A stretch of DNA of 64,000 nt from Deinococcus depolymerans (GCF_039522025.1 NZ_BAAADB010000030.1:62001-126000); one strand, 5' to 3'; counted from the stretch's first letter, positions 11,783-21,389 are shown. The notes: generated by a model from the letters alone, not told the origin. A program made the numbers and translations.

Positions 11783-11904
11783 GAGCACCGGCCCCGGCCC
11801 GCACCGCAACCGGCGGACGACCCGCCGGGCAGGGCCGGAAACGGCGACCCGGCGGCGGAACAACATGAATGCCGCGCCGCGTAGACCTCAGCCGTCACAG
11901 GCGG

Positions 11905-11910
11905 CACACT
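11905..11910 (+). promoter_or_regulatory. Probable -10 element for the transglutaminase-like gene
   Basis: CACACT, one mismatch to TAnnnT, seven bases before ATG 11918. The divergent spacer 11771-11917 holds only the two promoters. Confidence 0.45.
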
Positions 11911-11917
11911 GGGGCGC

Positions 11918-12823
11918 ATGGCCCAGCCCCCCAGCGCGACCCTCCCCGACCCTGACCGGTTCCAGACCCCCATCCGGATTCGCGCCGGGTTCCGCCTGAC
12001 CTTCGACGTGCCGTACCCCACCCCCATGCTGTTCGTCGTGCAGCCCAGCGACCGCCTGCAGCCCACCGGCACCCGCCAGCGCATCCTCGACCAGCGGTCC
12101 CTCGGTGCCACTGGCCTGCACACCTACACCGACACGCACGGCAACACCGTCTGGCGCGCCCTGGCGCCCGCCGGGACCTTCACGGTCGGGCACGACCTGA
12201 TCGCCCGCATCACCCGCCACGCCGACCCCATCCTGCCGGCCCTGCCGAAAACGCCGGTCGAGGCCCTGCCGGACGACACCATCACGTACCTGCTGCCCAG
12301 CCGCTACGTGGACAGCGACCTGATCAGCGACGACGCCTGGGCACGTTTCGGGCACATCCAGGGCGGCTGGGCGACCGTGCAGGCCATCTGCGACCACCTG
12401 CACAGCGAATGCGTGTACGGCGCCGGCAGCACCAGCAGCACCACCGCCAGTCAGGCGCTCGGCAGCGGCCGCGCCGTGTGCCGGGACTTCGCGCACATGG
12501 GCGTCGCGTACTGCCGCGCCCTGAACATCCCCGCCCGCTACGTCTGCGGGTATCTGCCCGACATCGACATCAAGCCCGACCCGGTCCCCATGGACTTCCA
12601 CGCGTGGTTCGAGGCGTTCCTGGACGGCCAGTGGCGCACCTTCGACGCGCGGCACAACCGCCCACGCGCGGGCCGCGTGGTGATCGCGCAGGGCCGCGAC
12701 GCCTCGGACGTGGCCTTCACCACCACCTTCGGCAACGCCCGCCTGACCAGCATGACCGTCTGGGCCGACGAGGCCCCGGACAGCATGACCCTGGACGACC
12801 CGCCCAACCCGCGCGTGTTCTGA
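11918..12823 (+). CDS. Transglutaminase-like domain protein
   Basis: The protein has 301 residues. An N-terminal beta-rich transglutaminase-associated region is followed by the papain-like core. The full catalytic triad is visible: Cys188 (GRAVCRDFAH), His228 (MDFHAWFEA) and Asp243 (TFDARHN). Bacterial members are proteases, amidases or peptide-modifying enzymes, and the substrate cannot be read from sequence. No signal peptide is present, so it is probably cytoplasmic. It is a single gene with its own promoter, upstream of argS. Confidence 0.88.
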   Translation: MAQPPSATLPDPDRFQTPIRIRAGFRLTFDVPYPTPMLFVVQPSDRLQPTGTRQRILDQRSLGATGLHTYTDTHGNTVWRALAPAGTFTVGHDLIARITRHADPILPALPKTPVEALPDDTITYLLPSRYVDSDLISDDAWARFGHIQGGWATVQAICDHLHSECVYGAGSTSSTTASQALGSGRAVCRDFAHMGVAYCRALNIPARYVCGYLPDIDIKPDPVPMDFHAWFEAFLDGQWRTFDARHNRPRAGRVVIAQGRDASDVAFTTTFGNARLTSMTVWADEAPDSMTLDDPPNPRVF

Positions 12824-12864
12824 ACCCTGGCCGCCGACCGGACCGCAGGGGGGCCGCCCACTGG

Positions 12865-12870
12865 TAAACT
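12865..12870 (+). promoter_or_regulatory. Leaderless -10 element for argS
   Basis: TAAACT, eight bases before ATG 12879. Confidence 0.65.
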
Positions 12871-12878
12871 CCCAGGTT

Positions 12879-14708
12879 ATGGACCTCAAGGCTCAACTCA
12901 AACAGGCGGTCGAGACGGCCGCCGCTGCCCTCGGCGCGCCGCTCGACGTGGCGATCCAGGAGACACCCGCCACCAAACCCGGCGATTACGGCACGCCCGC
13001 CGCGTTCCAGATCGCCAAGGCGATCGGCGGCAACCCCGCGCAGGTCGCGCAGCAGCTCGCGCAGACGGTCGTGCTGCCCGCCGGGATCAGCCGCGTGGAG
13101 GCCGCCGGGCCGTTCCTGAACTTCTTCGTGGACGTGGGCGCCTTCGTGCGCGGCGTGGTCGAGCAGCCCTTCGCCATGCCCGCCCTGGGCGGCAAGGTCG
13201 TGATCGAGCACACCAGCGTCAACCCGAACAAGGAACTGCACGTGGGGCACCTGCGCAACGTGGTGCTGGGCGACTCCATGGCCCGCATCTTCCGCGCGGC
13301 CGGCCACACGGTCGAGGTGCAGAATTACATCGACGACACCGGCCGTCAGGCCGCCGAGAGCCTGTTCGCCGCCGCGCACTACGGCCTGACCTGGGACGGC
13401 ATCCAGAAGTACGACCACTGGATGGGCGAAGGCTACGTGCGCCTGAACGCCGACCCCGCCAAGGCCGAACTGGAAAGCGGCATCACGGCCATCATGCACC
13501 GCCTGGAAGCCGGTGAGCTGCGCGGCGAGGTCGAGAAGATCGTCCACGCGCACCTCCAGACCTGCTTCCGCCTGGGCGCCCGCTACGACCTGCTCGCCTG
13601 GGAGTCCGACGTGGTCGGCAGCGGCTTCCTCGGGCACGGCCTGAACATCCTGGAGGGCAGCCCCTACACCAGCCACCCCACCGAGGGCAAGTTCGCCGGG
13701 GCGTTCGTGATGGACGTCTCCGCCTTCATGCCCAACCTGGAGGAATCGAACGTCGTGCTGCGCCGCAGCGACGGCACCGCCATGTACGTCGCCAAGGACG
13801 TGGGCTACCAGTTCTGGAAGTTCGGGCTGTTCGAGGGCATGAAATTCAAGCCCTTCACCACCGACCCCGAGGGAAACACCATCTGGACCAGCGCCCCCGA
13901 CGGCCAGCCCGACACGGAAGGCCGCTTCGGGCACGCGCAGGAAGTCATCAACGTGATCGACTCCCGCCAGGAACACCCGCAGAAGATCGTCAAGGCGTCC
14001 CTGGGCGTGGCGGGCGAGACCGAGAAGGAAGCCCGCTCCATTCACCTGTCGTACGCCTTCGTGACCCTCGAAGGGCAGACCATCAGCGGCCGCAAGGGCG
14101 TGACCGTCAGCGCCGACGCCGCCATGGACGAGGCGCAGACCCGCGCCCTGGCGGCCCTCGCGGAACTCAACCCGGCCCTCGCCGCCCGCGACGACGCCGC
14201 CGAGATCGCCCGCCGCATCGGCATCGGCGCCATCCGCTTCGCGATGCTGAAGGCCGAACCCACCCGCAAGATCGACTTCCGCTGGGAGCAGGCCCTCGCC
14301 CTGAACGGCGACACCGCCCCCTACGTGCAGTACGCCGCCGTCCGCGCCGCGAACATCCTGCGCAAGGGCGCCGAGGCCGGATACGCCACCGACGGCACCG
14401 GCGCCGCCTGGGACGCCCTGCCCGACATCGACCTCGCGCTCGCCAAGACGGTCGCGAAACTCCCGGAAATCGTCGCGCAGAGTGTCCGCGCGCACTCCCC
14501 GCACGTGGTCGCGCAGTACGCGCTGGACCTCGCCACCGCCTTCAACGCCTGGTACAACGCCAGGGACAAGCAGGGCAAGCCCGCCACGAACGTCCTCGCC
14601 AGCCCCGAGGGCCTGCGTGAAGCCCGCCTCGCCCTGGTCGCCCGCCTGCGCGTGGCCTTCGAGGAAACCCTGGCCCTGATCGGCATCGAGATTCCCGCCG
14701 CGATGTGA
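12879..14708 (+). CDS. argS: Arginyl-tRNA synthetase
   Basis: The protein has 609 residues, a class I synthetase that charges tRNA-Arg. It has the N-terminal Arg-S additional domain, the HIGH-type motif HVGHLRN within NPNKELHVGHLRN, and the degenerate KMSKS region (EGQTISGRKGVTV). Many ArgRS proteins lack a canonical KMSKS. The C-terminal DALR anticodon-binding domain ends in VAFEETLALIGIEIPAAM. The TGA stop (14706-14708) is shared with a repeat element, which may have replaced the ancestral 3' end. Confidence 0.96.
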   Translation: MDLKAQLKQAVETAAAALGAPLDVAIQETPATKPGDYGTPAAFQIAKAIGGNPAQVAQQLAQTVVLPAGISRVEAAGPFLNFFVDVGAFVRGVVEQPFAMPALGGKVVIEHTSVNPNKELHVGHLRNVVLGDSMARIFRAAGHTVEVQNYIDDTGRQAAESLFAAAHYGLTWDGIQKYDHWMGEGYVRLNADPAKAELESGITAIMHRLEAGELRGEVEKIVHAHLQTCFRLGARYDLLAWESDVVGSGFLGHGLNILEGSPYTSHPTEGKFAGAFVMDVSAFMPNLEESNVVLRRSDGTAMYVAKDVGYQFWKFGLFEGMKFKPFTTDPEGNTIWTSAPDGQPDTEGRFGHAQEVINVIDSRQEHPQKIVKASLGVAGETEKEARSIHLSYAFVTLEGQTISGRKGVTVSADAAMDEAQTRALAALAELNPALAARDDAAEIARRIGIGAIRFAMLKAEPTRKIDFRWEQALALNGDTAPYVQYAAVRAANILRKGAEAGYATDGTGAAWDALPDIDLALAKTVAKLPEIVAQSVRAHSPHVVAQYALDLATAFNAWYNARDKQGKPATNVLASPEGLREARLALVARLRVAFEETLALIGIEIPAAM

Positions 14709-14760
14709 TCCGGACTCCGGTTGAACGGCCTGCAAAAGCCGTTCAATCCGAGCGGACTCG
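14706..14760. repeat. Short, partly degenerate repeat-family element after argS
   Basis: It begins TGATCCGGACTCCGGTTGAA, carries a GAACGGC / GCCGTTC hairpin and then GAGCGGACTCG. This resembles the left half of the family with base changes. It supplies the argS stop codon. Confidence 0.75.
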
Positions 14761-14801
14761 GGCGGGATGGTTTTCAGGGACCACGCCACCCTGCAGAGAT
14801 G

Positions 14802-14839
14802 AGCTGGGCGGCCCCGCGCAGAACCGGGGCCGCCCAGCT
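14802..14839 (+). terminator. Hairpin terminator between argS and a convergent gene
   Basis: A perfect 15-bp stem (14802-14816 with 14825-14839), 8-base loop, followed by GCTTTC. It is nearly symmetric and could work in both directions. Confidence 0.65.
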
Positions 14840-14854
14840 GCTTTCAGGCCGGGT

Positions 14855-14994
14855 TCATACGGACTCCGATTGAATGGGCTGCAAAGCCCGCTGGGTCCGA
14901 GCGAAGCGAGTGGGAGCTGGGCGGGTTCCGGACGTGGAGTCGGCAATCCGGTGAAGTTCCGGATTGTAGGCGAAACAAACGGCAGTCCGTATCA
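14855..14994. repeat. Full-length repeat-family element (140 bp)
   Basis: Inverse orientation to the copy at 9580. It has ATACGGACTCCGATTGAATG at the left, the AATCCGG / CCGGATT hairpin, then CGAAACAAACGGCAGTCCGT and terminal ATCA. The right end supplies the TGA of the minus-strand secreted-protein gene. Confidence 0.93.
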
Positions 14995-15519
14995 GTTCAC
15001 GCGGACGCTGTTGGCGAGATTGCGCACGATCGCCTCGTTGCGGCTGTAGTCCTTGACGTTCCCGGCGATGGTCATGACCAGCATGCGGCCGCCGACGCTG
15101 GTGACCATCAGTTCGCGGCGCAGCTCGTCGCCCTGGCTGGGGGTGGTGAACACGAACTGCGCCCACGGAGAGCCGCCGAGCGTGACGAGGCTGGCCTTGA
15201 GGCTCTTGACGTTCGGCACCTGGGCGCGGATCACGCCGGGGAACTGTTCGACGAGTTTGGAGACCTCGTTCGCGGCGAGCTTGCTGGCGCGCCACTCGAA
15301 GGCGACGCTGACCTTGCGGTCCTCGGTGAGGAACACCGCGTCGGGGCGGCCGGCGGCGCTGGGGAAGGCGCTGCGGATGCCGGCGGCGCTGAGGGTCAGC
15401 AGTTTCGCGTTGGGTTCGACGGTCACGGGGACGTTGCCGAGCTTCACGGGCACGGCGACTGCGGCGCCGGCGGTGAGCAGGCTGGCGGCGAGCGTCAGGG
15501 TCAGGGAGCGGGGCTTCAT
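14992..15519 (-). CDS. Secreted hypothetical protein
   Basis: The protein has 175 residues. A clear signal peptide (about residues 1-22: positive MKPR, hydrophobic core, cleavage after AAVA) is followed by a mixed alpha/beta domain with no recognised catalytic motif. The fold resembles small PsbP/DcrB-like lipid- or surface-associated domains (AFEWRASKLAANE, ILV-rich strands), but that is only an impression. ATG 15519 is supported by TAGGGT nine bases upstream. The stop lies in the neighbouring repeat. Confidence 0.7.
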   Translation of the reverse strand: MKPRSLTLTLAASLLTAGAAVAVPVKLGNVPVTVEPNAKLLTLSAAGIRSAFPSAAGRPDAVFLTEDRKVSVAFEWRASKLAANEVSKLVEQFPGVIRAQVPNVKSLKASLVTLGGSPWAQFVFTTPSQGDELRRELMVTSVGGRMLVMTIAGNVKDYSRNEAIVRNLANSVRVN

Positions 15520-15528
15520 GTCGTTGTC

Positions 15529-15534
15529 ACCCTA
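15529..15534 (-). promoter_or_regulatory. Leaderless -10 element for the secreted-protein gene
   Basis: TAGGGT on the minus strand, nine bases before ATG 15519. Confidence 0.55.
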
Positions 15535-15626
15535 CGCGGTCCCCCACTGGACCTCATGAACTGAACATGAGGAACGTGCGGGTGGCGTCACCTGCCGGTC
15601 AGGCCAGGTCGGCGGGCGCACGGCCG

Positions 15627-17240
15627 TCACGTCCGCTCCAGGCCGGCCAGCAGGAACTGCGCGGCGCGCCCGCCGATCATCATGCTCGTGGCGTTGGTGT
15701 TCGCGTGAATGATGCGCGGCATGACGCTCGCGTCCCCCACCCACAGGCCCCGCGTGCCGTGCACAGCCAGCGTCCGGCTGACCACCGCGCCGTCACCGTC
15801 GCCCAGCGCGGCCGTCCCGACCGGGTGGTACAGCGTGGCGCACTCCTGCTGCACGTGGCGGCGCAGGCCCGCGTCGGTGCGCACGCCCTCGCCGGGCAGG
15901 ACCTCCGCGCCGCGCAGGCCCGACAGGGGAGAGGCGGCCGCCACCTCGCGCGCCTGCCGCACCCCCGCGAGCAGGCTCTGCATGTCCCGCTCGTCCGACA
16001 GGTACGCCGGGTCGATCACCGGCGCGGCCAGCGGATCGGCGGACGCCAGCGTGATCCGCCCGCGGCTGTGCGGGTCGACCAGGACCGGCCCGACCGAGAA
16101 GTGATTGCCGGGTTCGGTCGTGTCTCCGTGATTCCGGAAGTACGCCGGGCCGAAATGAAACTGGATGTCCGGGTCGTCCGTGCGCGGGTCCAGGCCGGGC
16201 CGCGCGTGCGAGAAGGCGCTCGCCTCGGCCACGTTGCTGCTCAGGGGACCGCTGCGGTTCCAGAGGTAGCGGGCCAGCGCCTCGGCCTGTGGCACGCGGT
16301 CCAGCGAGGTCAGGCGCGAGCGGGTGATGACCGGCACCGCCAGGTGATCCTGCAGGCCGCCACCCACGCCGGGCAGGTTCACGTGCGTCTCGAGGCCGTG
16401 CCGGTCCAGTTCGGCGCGCGGCCCGACGCCCGAGAGCATCAGCAGGTGCGGGGTCTGCACCGCGCCCGCCGCGAGCAGGACCGCGCCCGCCGGGGCGTCC
16501 AGCGTGCGCCCCTGCCAGCGCAGCCGCACGCCCGCCGCGCGCCGCGTGCCGCCGCTGCCCGACCACAGGATGCGCAGCGCGTGGGCGCCGGTCAGCACCG
16601 TCAGGTTCGGGTGGTTCAGGACGGGTTTCAGGAACGCCCGGAACGCGCTGTACCGTTCGCCGCGCAGGTGGTTGCTCTCCAGCAGCGCCGCGCCCTCCAG
16701 CACTCCGTCGTTGAAGGAACTGACCAGGGGCACGCCCAGCCCCAGCGCCGCCGAGCGCACGAACGCCTCGCTCAGCGCGTGCGACCCGGCCCGCGCGCCC
16801 GCCGGCATGGGGCCGTCCGTGCCGCGCGCCGCCGACGCCTCGCCCCGGTAGGATTCCTGCGCCCGGAATTCCGGCAGCACGTCCTCCCAGGTCCAGCCCT
16901 CGCCCCAGCTGTCGAAATCCCGCCTGGAACCGCGAATCCAGATGGTCGCGTTGATGGCGCTGCTGCCGCCCAGCACCTTCCCGCGCGGCCAGTAGAACGC
17001 CCGGCCGCCCGCGTGCGCCTGCGGGGTGGTCGTCAGGTTCCAGTCCACGGCGCTGCGGAACAGTTTCGGGAACGCGCCCGGCGCGCGGATCAGCGGGTTG
17101 GTGTCCGGCCCGCCCGCCTCCAGCAGCAGCACCCGCGCTCCCGCGTCCAGCAGCCGCCGCGCCGCGACGCACCCGCCCGACCCGGCCCCCACAATGACGA
17201 CATCCGCGCGCCCGCGCGACTCCAGCGAATTCGGTTTCAT
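15627..17240 (-). CDS. GMC-family FAD-dependent alcohol/choline oxidoreductase
   Basis: The protein has 537 residues. It shows the FAD-binding VIVGAGSGGCVAARRL near the N-terminus, GMC signature 1 (GKVLGGSSAINATIWIRG), signature 2 (GAVQTPHLLMLSGVGP), and the C-terminal active-site region with His in YHPVGTAALG and a late NTNATSMMIG stretch. GMC enzymes oxidise primary alcohols such as choline or long-chain alcohols; the substrate is not predictable. ATG 17240 is fixed by TATACT eight bases upstream; the longer frame reading into argJ is an artefact. Confidence 0.9.
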   Translation of the reverse strand: MKPNSLESRGRADVVIVGAGSGGCVAARRLLDAGARVLLLEAGGPDTNPLIRAPGAFPKLFRSAVDWNLTTTPQAHAGGRAFYWPRGKVLGGSSAINATIWIRGSRRDFDSWGEGWTWEDVLPEFRAQESYRGEASAARGTDGPMPAGARAGSHALSEAFVRSAALGLGVPLVSSFNDGVLEGAALLESNHLRGERYSAFRAFLKPVLNHPNLTVLTGAHALRILWSGSGGTRRAAGVRLRWQGRTLDAPAGAVLLAAGAVQTPHLLMLSGVGPRAELDRHGLETHVNLPGVGGGLQDHLAVPVITRSRLTSLDRVPQAEALARYLWNRSGPLSSNVAEASAFSHARPGLDPRTDDPDIQFHFGPAYFRNHGDTTEPGNHFSVGPVLVDPHSRGRITLASADPLAAPVIDPAYLSDERDMQSLLAGVRQAREVAAASPLSGLRGAEVLPGEGVRTDAGLRRHVQQECATLYHPVGTAALGDGDGAVVSRTLAVHGTRGLWVGDASVMPRIIHANTNATSMMIGGRAAQFLLAGLERT

Positions 17241-17248
17241 TTGCACCG

Positions 17249-17254
17249 AGTATA
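17249..17254 (-). promoter_or_regulatory. Leaderless -10 element for the GMC oxidoreductase
   Basis: TATACT on the minus strand, eight bases before ATG 17240. It is divergent from the argJ promoter 35 bases away. Confidence 0.68.
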
Positions 17255-17288
17255 GACCCGCCCCCGACCCGCGCCGCCCGCCGCCCGC

Positions 17289-17294
17289 TACACT
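17289..17294 (+). promoter_or_regulatory. Leaderless -10 element for argJ
   Basis: TACACT, seven bases before ATG 17302. Confidence 0.68.
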
Positions 17295-17301
17295 CCCCTG
17301 C

Positions 17302-18459
<1,158 letters not shown>

Positions 18460-18490
18460 ACGGAAGGCGTTCACGGTTTCTTACCCGTCA

Positions 18491-18509
18491 CGCGGCCGGC
18501 ACGGCCGCG
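18491..18509 (+). terminator. Possible argJ terminator hairpin
   Basis: CGCGGCC / GGCCGCG stem (7 bp, 5-base loop), no T-tract. It lies just upstream of the next promoter. Confidence 0.35.
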
Positions 18510-18514
18510 CGGCG

Positions 18515-18520
18515 TAGGGT
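18515..18520 (+). promoter_or_regulatory. Leaderless -10 element for gene 18527
   Basis: TAGGGT, six bases before ATG 18527. Confidence 0.6.
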
Positions 18521-18526
18521 GCAGGC

Positions 18527-19288
18527 ATGTCAGGTTCCGCTGCTCCCCTCGTCCGTGGCTCGGCGCTGGCGCGTCCGCTGGATTTCTCGTACCCGTCGAA
18601 CCGCGTCGCGGCGGCCGGGAGTGCCGGGGCGGCGCTGCTGGCCCTGGCGCTCGGGCGCCCCTGGGCGCAGGCGGCAGGCGTGGGAGGAGCGGCGTTCCTG
18701 GCGTGGGCGACCGCGCGGGAACTCGACCCGGACCACCCGGTCACGGCGAACGCGGCGCTGCCGGTCGCGGCGGCCGTGGCCCTGCTGGGCGGCGCGGGTA
18801 ACCCCCTGGCGGGACTGGCAGTCCTGAGCGGGCTACGCCTGATCGCAGGCACCACCGGCGAACCCGCCACGCCGGGCGATCACGCGGGCCTGCTGCTGCA
18901 GAGCCTGCTGGCCGGAGCGTCGGGTGAGCGGGCGGCGGCGCTGCTGGTCGGGGCCGCGCCGCTCCTCACGCCGGAGGCGCACAGCACCCTCCCGGCCGCC
19001 GGGGCGCTGATGCCCACCCTGCACCGACCGCCGGGGTTCTCGTGGGGGTCGGCGCTGCTGGCCGTGGCCGTCCTGCCGCTGGCCCGCACCCTGACCATGC
19101 CAGAGGAAGTCACCAGCGTCTGCGACCGCGCCTCCCGGCCCGTACGCGCCGCCGAGGTGCAACTGGCCCGCCACGCGGCCGTCATCACGTTGGGCGCCGG
19201 CCTGCTGACCCGCCGCACGCGGGGACTCGTGCCGCTGGCCGCCGCGTTGCTGACCGTCGCGGCGCGGCGCGCGGGCCAGCAGCCCTGA
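18527..19288 (+). CDS. Alanine-rich hydrophobic protein of unknown function
   Basis: The protein has 253 residues, about a quarter alanine, with several hydrophobic stretches (AALLALALG, AALPVAAAVALLGGAG, ALLAVAVLPLA, ALLTVAARRA) that may be four to six membrane helices. I recognise no family. A short N-terminal leader (LARPLDFSYPSNR) precedes the first helix. The coding call rests on codon bias and the leaderless promoter at 18515. It is followed by the densest cluster of repeat-family copies in the window. Confidence 0.6.
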   Translation: MSGSAAPLVRGSALARPLDFSYPSNRVAAAGSAGAALLALALGRPWAQAAGVGGAAFLAWATARELDPDHPVTANAALPVAAAVALLGGAGNPLAGLAVLSGLRLIAGTTGEPATPGDHAGLLLQSLLAGASGERAAALLVGAAPLLTPEAHSTLPAAGALMPTLHRPPGFSWGSALLAVAVLPLARTLTMPEEVTSVCDRASRPVRAAEVQLARHAAVITLGAGLLTRRTRGLVPLAAALLTVAARRAGQQP

Positions 19289-19292
19289 CCCG

Positions 19293-19401
19293 GACGGCCG
19301 TCTGTTCCGTTCATCACCCGGCACGGCACCGGTTGGTGAACTGCACGCCCGGAATCCTCCGTACTCCCAGGTGCCTCTCTCCAAGTCGCATCTGCCTGGA
19401 G
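19293..19401. repeat. Degenerate repeat-family copy
   Basis: CGGCCGTCTGTTCCGTTCAT followed by a CCGG / CCGG hairpin and CACGCCCGGAA aligns to the left two-thirds of the element at 9580 with many substitutions. It looks like an old decayed copy next to a fresh one. Confidence 0.6.
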
Positions 19402-19541
19402 TGATACGGACTCCGATTGAATGGGCTGCAAAGACCATTCAATCCGAGCGGATGCGAGTGGGAGCTGGGCGGGTTCCGGACGTGGAGTTGGCAACCCGGT
19501 GCTGTTCCGGGTTGTTAACGAAACAAACGGAACCCGTATGA
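19402..19541. repeat. Full-length repeat-family element
   Basis: It starts TGATACGGACTCCGATTGAA and ends CGGAACCCGTATGA. The internal stem is AACCCGG / CCGGGTT, a compensated variant of AATCCGG / CCGGATT. It is one of only two copies in a tandem rather than a convergent gene junction. Confidence 0.9.
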
Positions 19542-19578
19542 ACGGTCTTTCTGACCCCCTCAATCGGAGTCCGTATGA
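19542..19578. repeat. Partial repeat-family end
   Basis: ACGGTCTTTCTGACCCCCTC then AATCGGAGTCCGTATGA: the right palindrome arm of a second copy fused to the end of the previous element. Confidence 0.75.
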
Positions 19579-19665
19579 GCAGCGCACCTTGATCCGATCT
19601 TCATGTGGCCCGCGACGTTCACGAAACGGTCAGCGTTCTGACACCCTGTCCCGGCCGTCCACTCC

Positions 19666-19671
19666 TACGCT
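19666..19671 (+). promoter_or_regulatory. Leaderless -10 element for the TspO-like gene
   Basis: TACGCT, six bases before ATG 19678. Confidence 0.62.
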
Positions 19672-19677
19672 GAACGC

Positions 19678-20430
19678 ATGACCGGACTTCCCAGGCAAGT
19701 CACGCTGCTGCTCGTCACGATCCTCACGCTCGTGATGAACTACCTCAGCAACGCCCTCCCGCTCTTCGGCAACTCCAACAAGGAGGTCAGCGACGCCCTC
19801 CCGAACGCCTTCACGCCCGCCGGACTCACGTTCGCCGTGTGGGGCCCCATCTTCCTGGGCCTGCTGGTCTTCGCCGTGTACCAGGCGCTGCCCGCCCAGC
19901 GCGGCCCCCGCCATGACCGGCTGTTCTGGCCATTCCTGCTGGCCAACCTGCTGAACGTCTCGTGGCTGCTGGCCTTCCAGAGCCTCAACTTCGGCCCCAG
20001 CGTGATCATCATGCTGGCCCTGCTCGCCAGCCTCGTGTGGCTGTACCTCACGGTGCGCGGCCTGCCGCCCCGGGGTGCGGAACGCTGGACGCTCGCGCTG
20101 CCCACCTCGCTGTACCTGGGCTGGATCAGCGTCGCCACCATCGCCAACATCACGGCGTTCCTCGTGAGCGTTGGCGTGACGGGCGGCGCGCTGGGCCTCA
20201 GCGCCCCGGTCTGGTCCGCGCTGCTCGTCGTGATCGCCGCGGCCATCGGGGTGTTCTTCCTGGCGCGTTTCCATGATTACGCCTTCGCGGCCGTGCTGCT
20301 GTGGGCCTTCTACGGCGTGTACGTCGCCCGCCCGGACGCCGGCACCGTCGCCACGGGCGTCGCGGTGGCGGCCGTGACCGTTGTCCTCGGCGCACTCCTG
20401 AGCCTGCGCGGACGCCGACCCCTGATGTGA
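19678..20430 (+). CDS. TspO/MBR-related membrane protein
   Basis: The protein has 250 residues and about seven membrane helices. The TspO/MBR-like hallmark AFTPAGLTFAVWGPIFLGLL, then LLNVSWLLAFQSLNF and a late AVLLWAFYGVYV, match the longer bacterial TspO-related family rather than the short 5-TM TspO. TspO proteins bind porphyrins and lipids and act in stress signalling; this longer branch is uncharacterised, so a role is not assigned. It is a monocistronic gene with a leaderless promoter and a strong terminator. Confidence 0.75.
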   Translation: MTGLPRQVTLLLVTILTLVMNYLSNALPLFGNSNKEVSDALPNAFTPAGLTFAVWGPIFLGLLVFAVYQALPAQRGPRHDRLFWPFLLANLLNVSWLLAFQSLNFGPSVIIMLALLASLVWLYLTVRGLPPRGAERWTLALPTSLYLGWISVATIANITAFLVSVGVTGGALGLSAPVWSALLVVIAAAIGVFFLARFHDYAFAAVLLWAFYGVYVARPDAGTVATGVAVAAVTVVLGALLSLRGRRPLM

Positions 20431-20434
20431 CCCG

Positions 20435-20486
20435 GGCAGGGGGTGGGGGGGCGCGCCGGTTTCCGGTCCGCCCCCCACCTCCTGCC
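20435..20486 (+). terminator. Hairpin terminator after the TspO-like gene
   Basis: A 16-bp stem with one G-T pair (20435-20450 with 20471-20486) around a 20-base loop, no T-tract. It ends 11 bases before the next -10 element. Confidence 0.62.
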
Positions 20487-20497
20487 GGCGCAGCCGG

Positions 20498-20503
20498 TAG
20501 ACT
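20498..20503 (+). promoter_or_regulatory. Leaderless -10 element for the AroE-like gene
   Basis: TAGACT, eight bases before ATG 20512. It rules against the upstream in-frame GTG at 20443, which lies in the terminator. Confidence 0.65.
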
Positions 20504-20511
20504 GCGCGTCA

Positions 20512-21264
20512 ATGCCTGCGTCCGACACGCCCCTCGCCCTGATCGGCTACCCTGCTCCGGCCGCCCGCGCCCTGCGGGACCTGGGCCTGATCGCCGTGAA
20601 CGTCCCCACCGACGACCCGCGCGCCGTGATGGACGCCTGCCGCACCCTGCACTTCACGGGCGCACTTGTCCACGACGACCAGCAGACCCACCTGCTGGAC
20701 GCGGTCACGCCCGACACCACCGCCCGGCGCGTGGGCCGGGTGGACGCCGTGTCGTTCGCCGGGACCCTGCACGGCACCTTCACGCTGAGCGACGCCCTGA
20801 CCGACACGCTCGAAGCCAGCGGGTACGCCACGCGCGGCGCGAGCGCCCTGATGATCGGCCTGGACGCCCATGATCTCGCGCTGGCGCTGCCACTGGCCCG
20901 GCTGGGATTCACCGAGATCGGCGTGGCAGCCGAGAGCCTCCCGGAAGCGGAAGCCGCCGCCCGCAACCTGCCCGCCGGCCTGCGCAGCTACCCGCTCAGC
21001 CGCCGCGACCCCAGCTGCCTCGCCTACGCGGAACGCGCCGACCTGATCGTCCTGACCGCCGGGCCCCTGCCGGGCAGCCTGGTACAGCCCTACCACACCC
21101 TGATCGACCTGACCGGCCGCGCCGACGCCCGCAGCAGCGGCGCCAGCACCGTCGACCTGAGCCGCCTGCCGCTCATCCGTCTCGCGCGGCAGCTCGCCCA
21201 CGCCACCGGGCAGCGCTTCCACCCGGACGAACTCGAACCCGTCCTGCCGGCCCTCGGAGCCTGA
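20512..21264 (+). CDS. Degenerate shikimate dehydrogenase-like protein
   Basis: The protein has 250 residues. The whole chain follows the AroE plan: LIGYP at the N-terminus, FTGALV...LLDAVTP...G.VDAV..AGTLHG.FT (residues 48-92), then a Rossmann-like half and a NRTxxxA-like region (VAAESLPEAEAAARNL). The catalytic residues appear lost: the NVTIPHK Lys position reads ALVHDDQ, the NTD Asp position reads TFTL, and the glycine-rich GAGGA loop reads GLDAHD. It is therefore unlikely to make shikimate and may be a regulatory or repurposed relative. The stop TGA belongs to a repeat. Confidence 0.62.
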   Translation: MPASDTPLALIGYPAPAARALRDLGLIAVNVPTDDPRAVMDACRTLHFTGALVHDDQQTHLLDAVTPDTTARRVGRVDAVSFAGTLHGTFTLSDALTDTLEASGYATRGASALMIGLDAHDLALALPLARLGFTEIGVAAESLPEAEAAARNLPAGLRSYPLSRRDPSCLAYAERADLIVLTAGPLPGSLVQPYHTLIDLTGRADARSSGASTVDLSRLPLIRLARQLAHATGQRFHPDELEPVLPALGA

Positions 21265-21389
21265 TACGGACTCCGATTGAATGGGCTGCAAGGCCCGCTG
21301 GGTCCGAGCGAAGCGAGTGGGAGCTGGGCGGGTTCCGGACGTGGAGTCGGCAATCCGGTGTGCAGGCGAAACAAACGGAATCCGTATGA
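21262..21389. repeat. Repeat-family element with an internal deletion
   Basis: It matches the copy at 14855, but the right arm of the internal hairpin is missing (AATCCGGTGTGCAGGCGAAA). It supplies the stop codon of the AroE-like gene and abuts a second copy. Confidence 0.9.
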
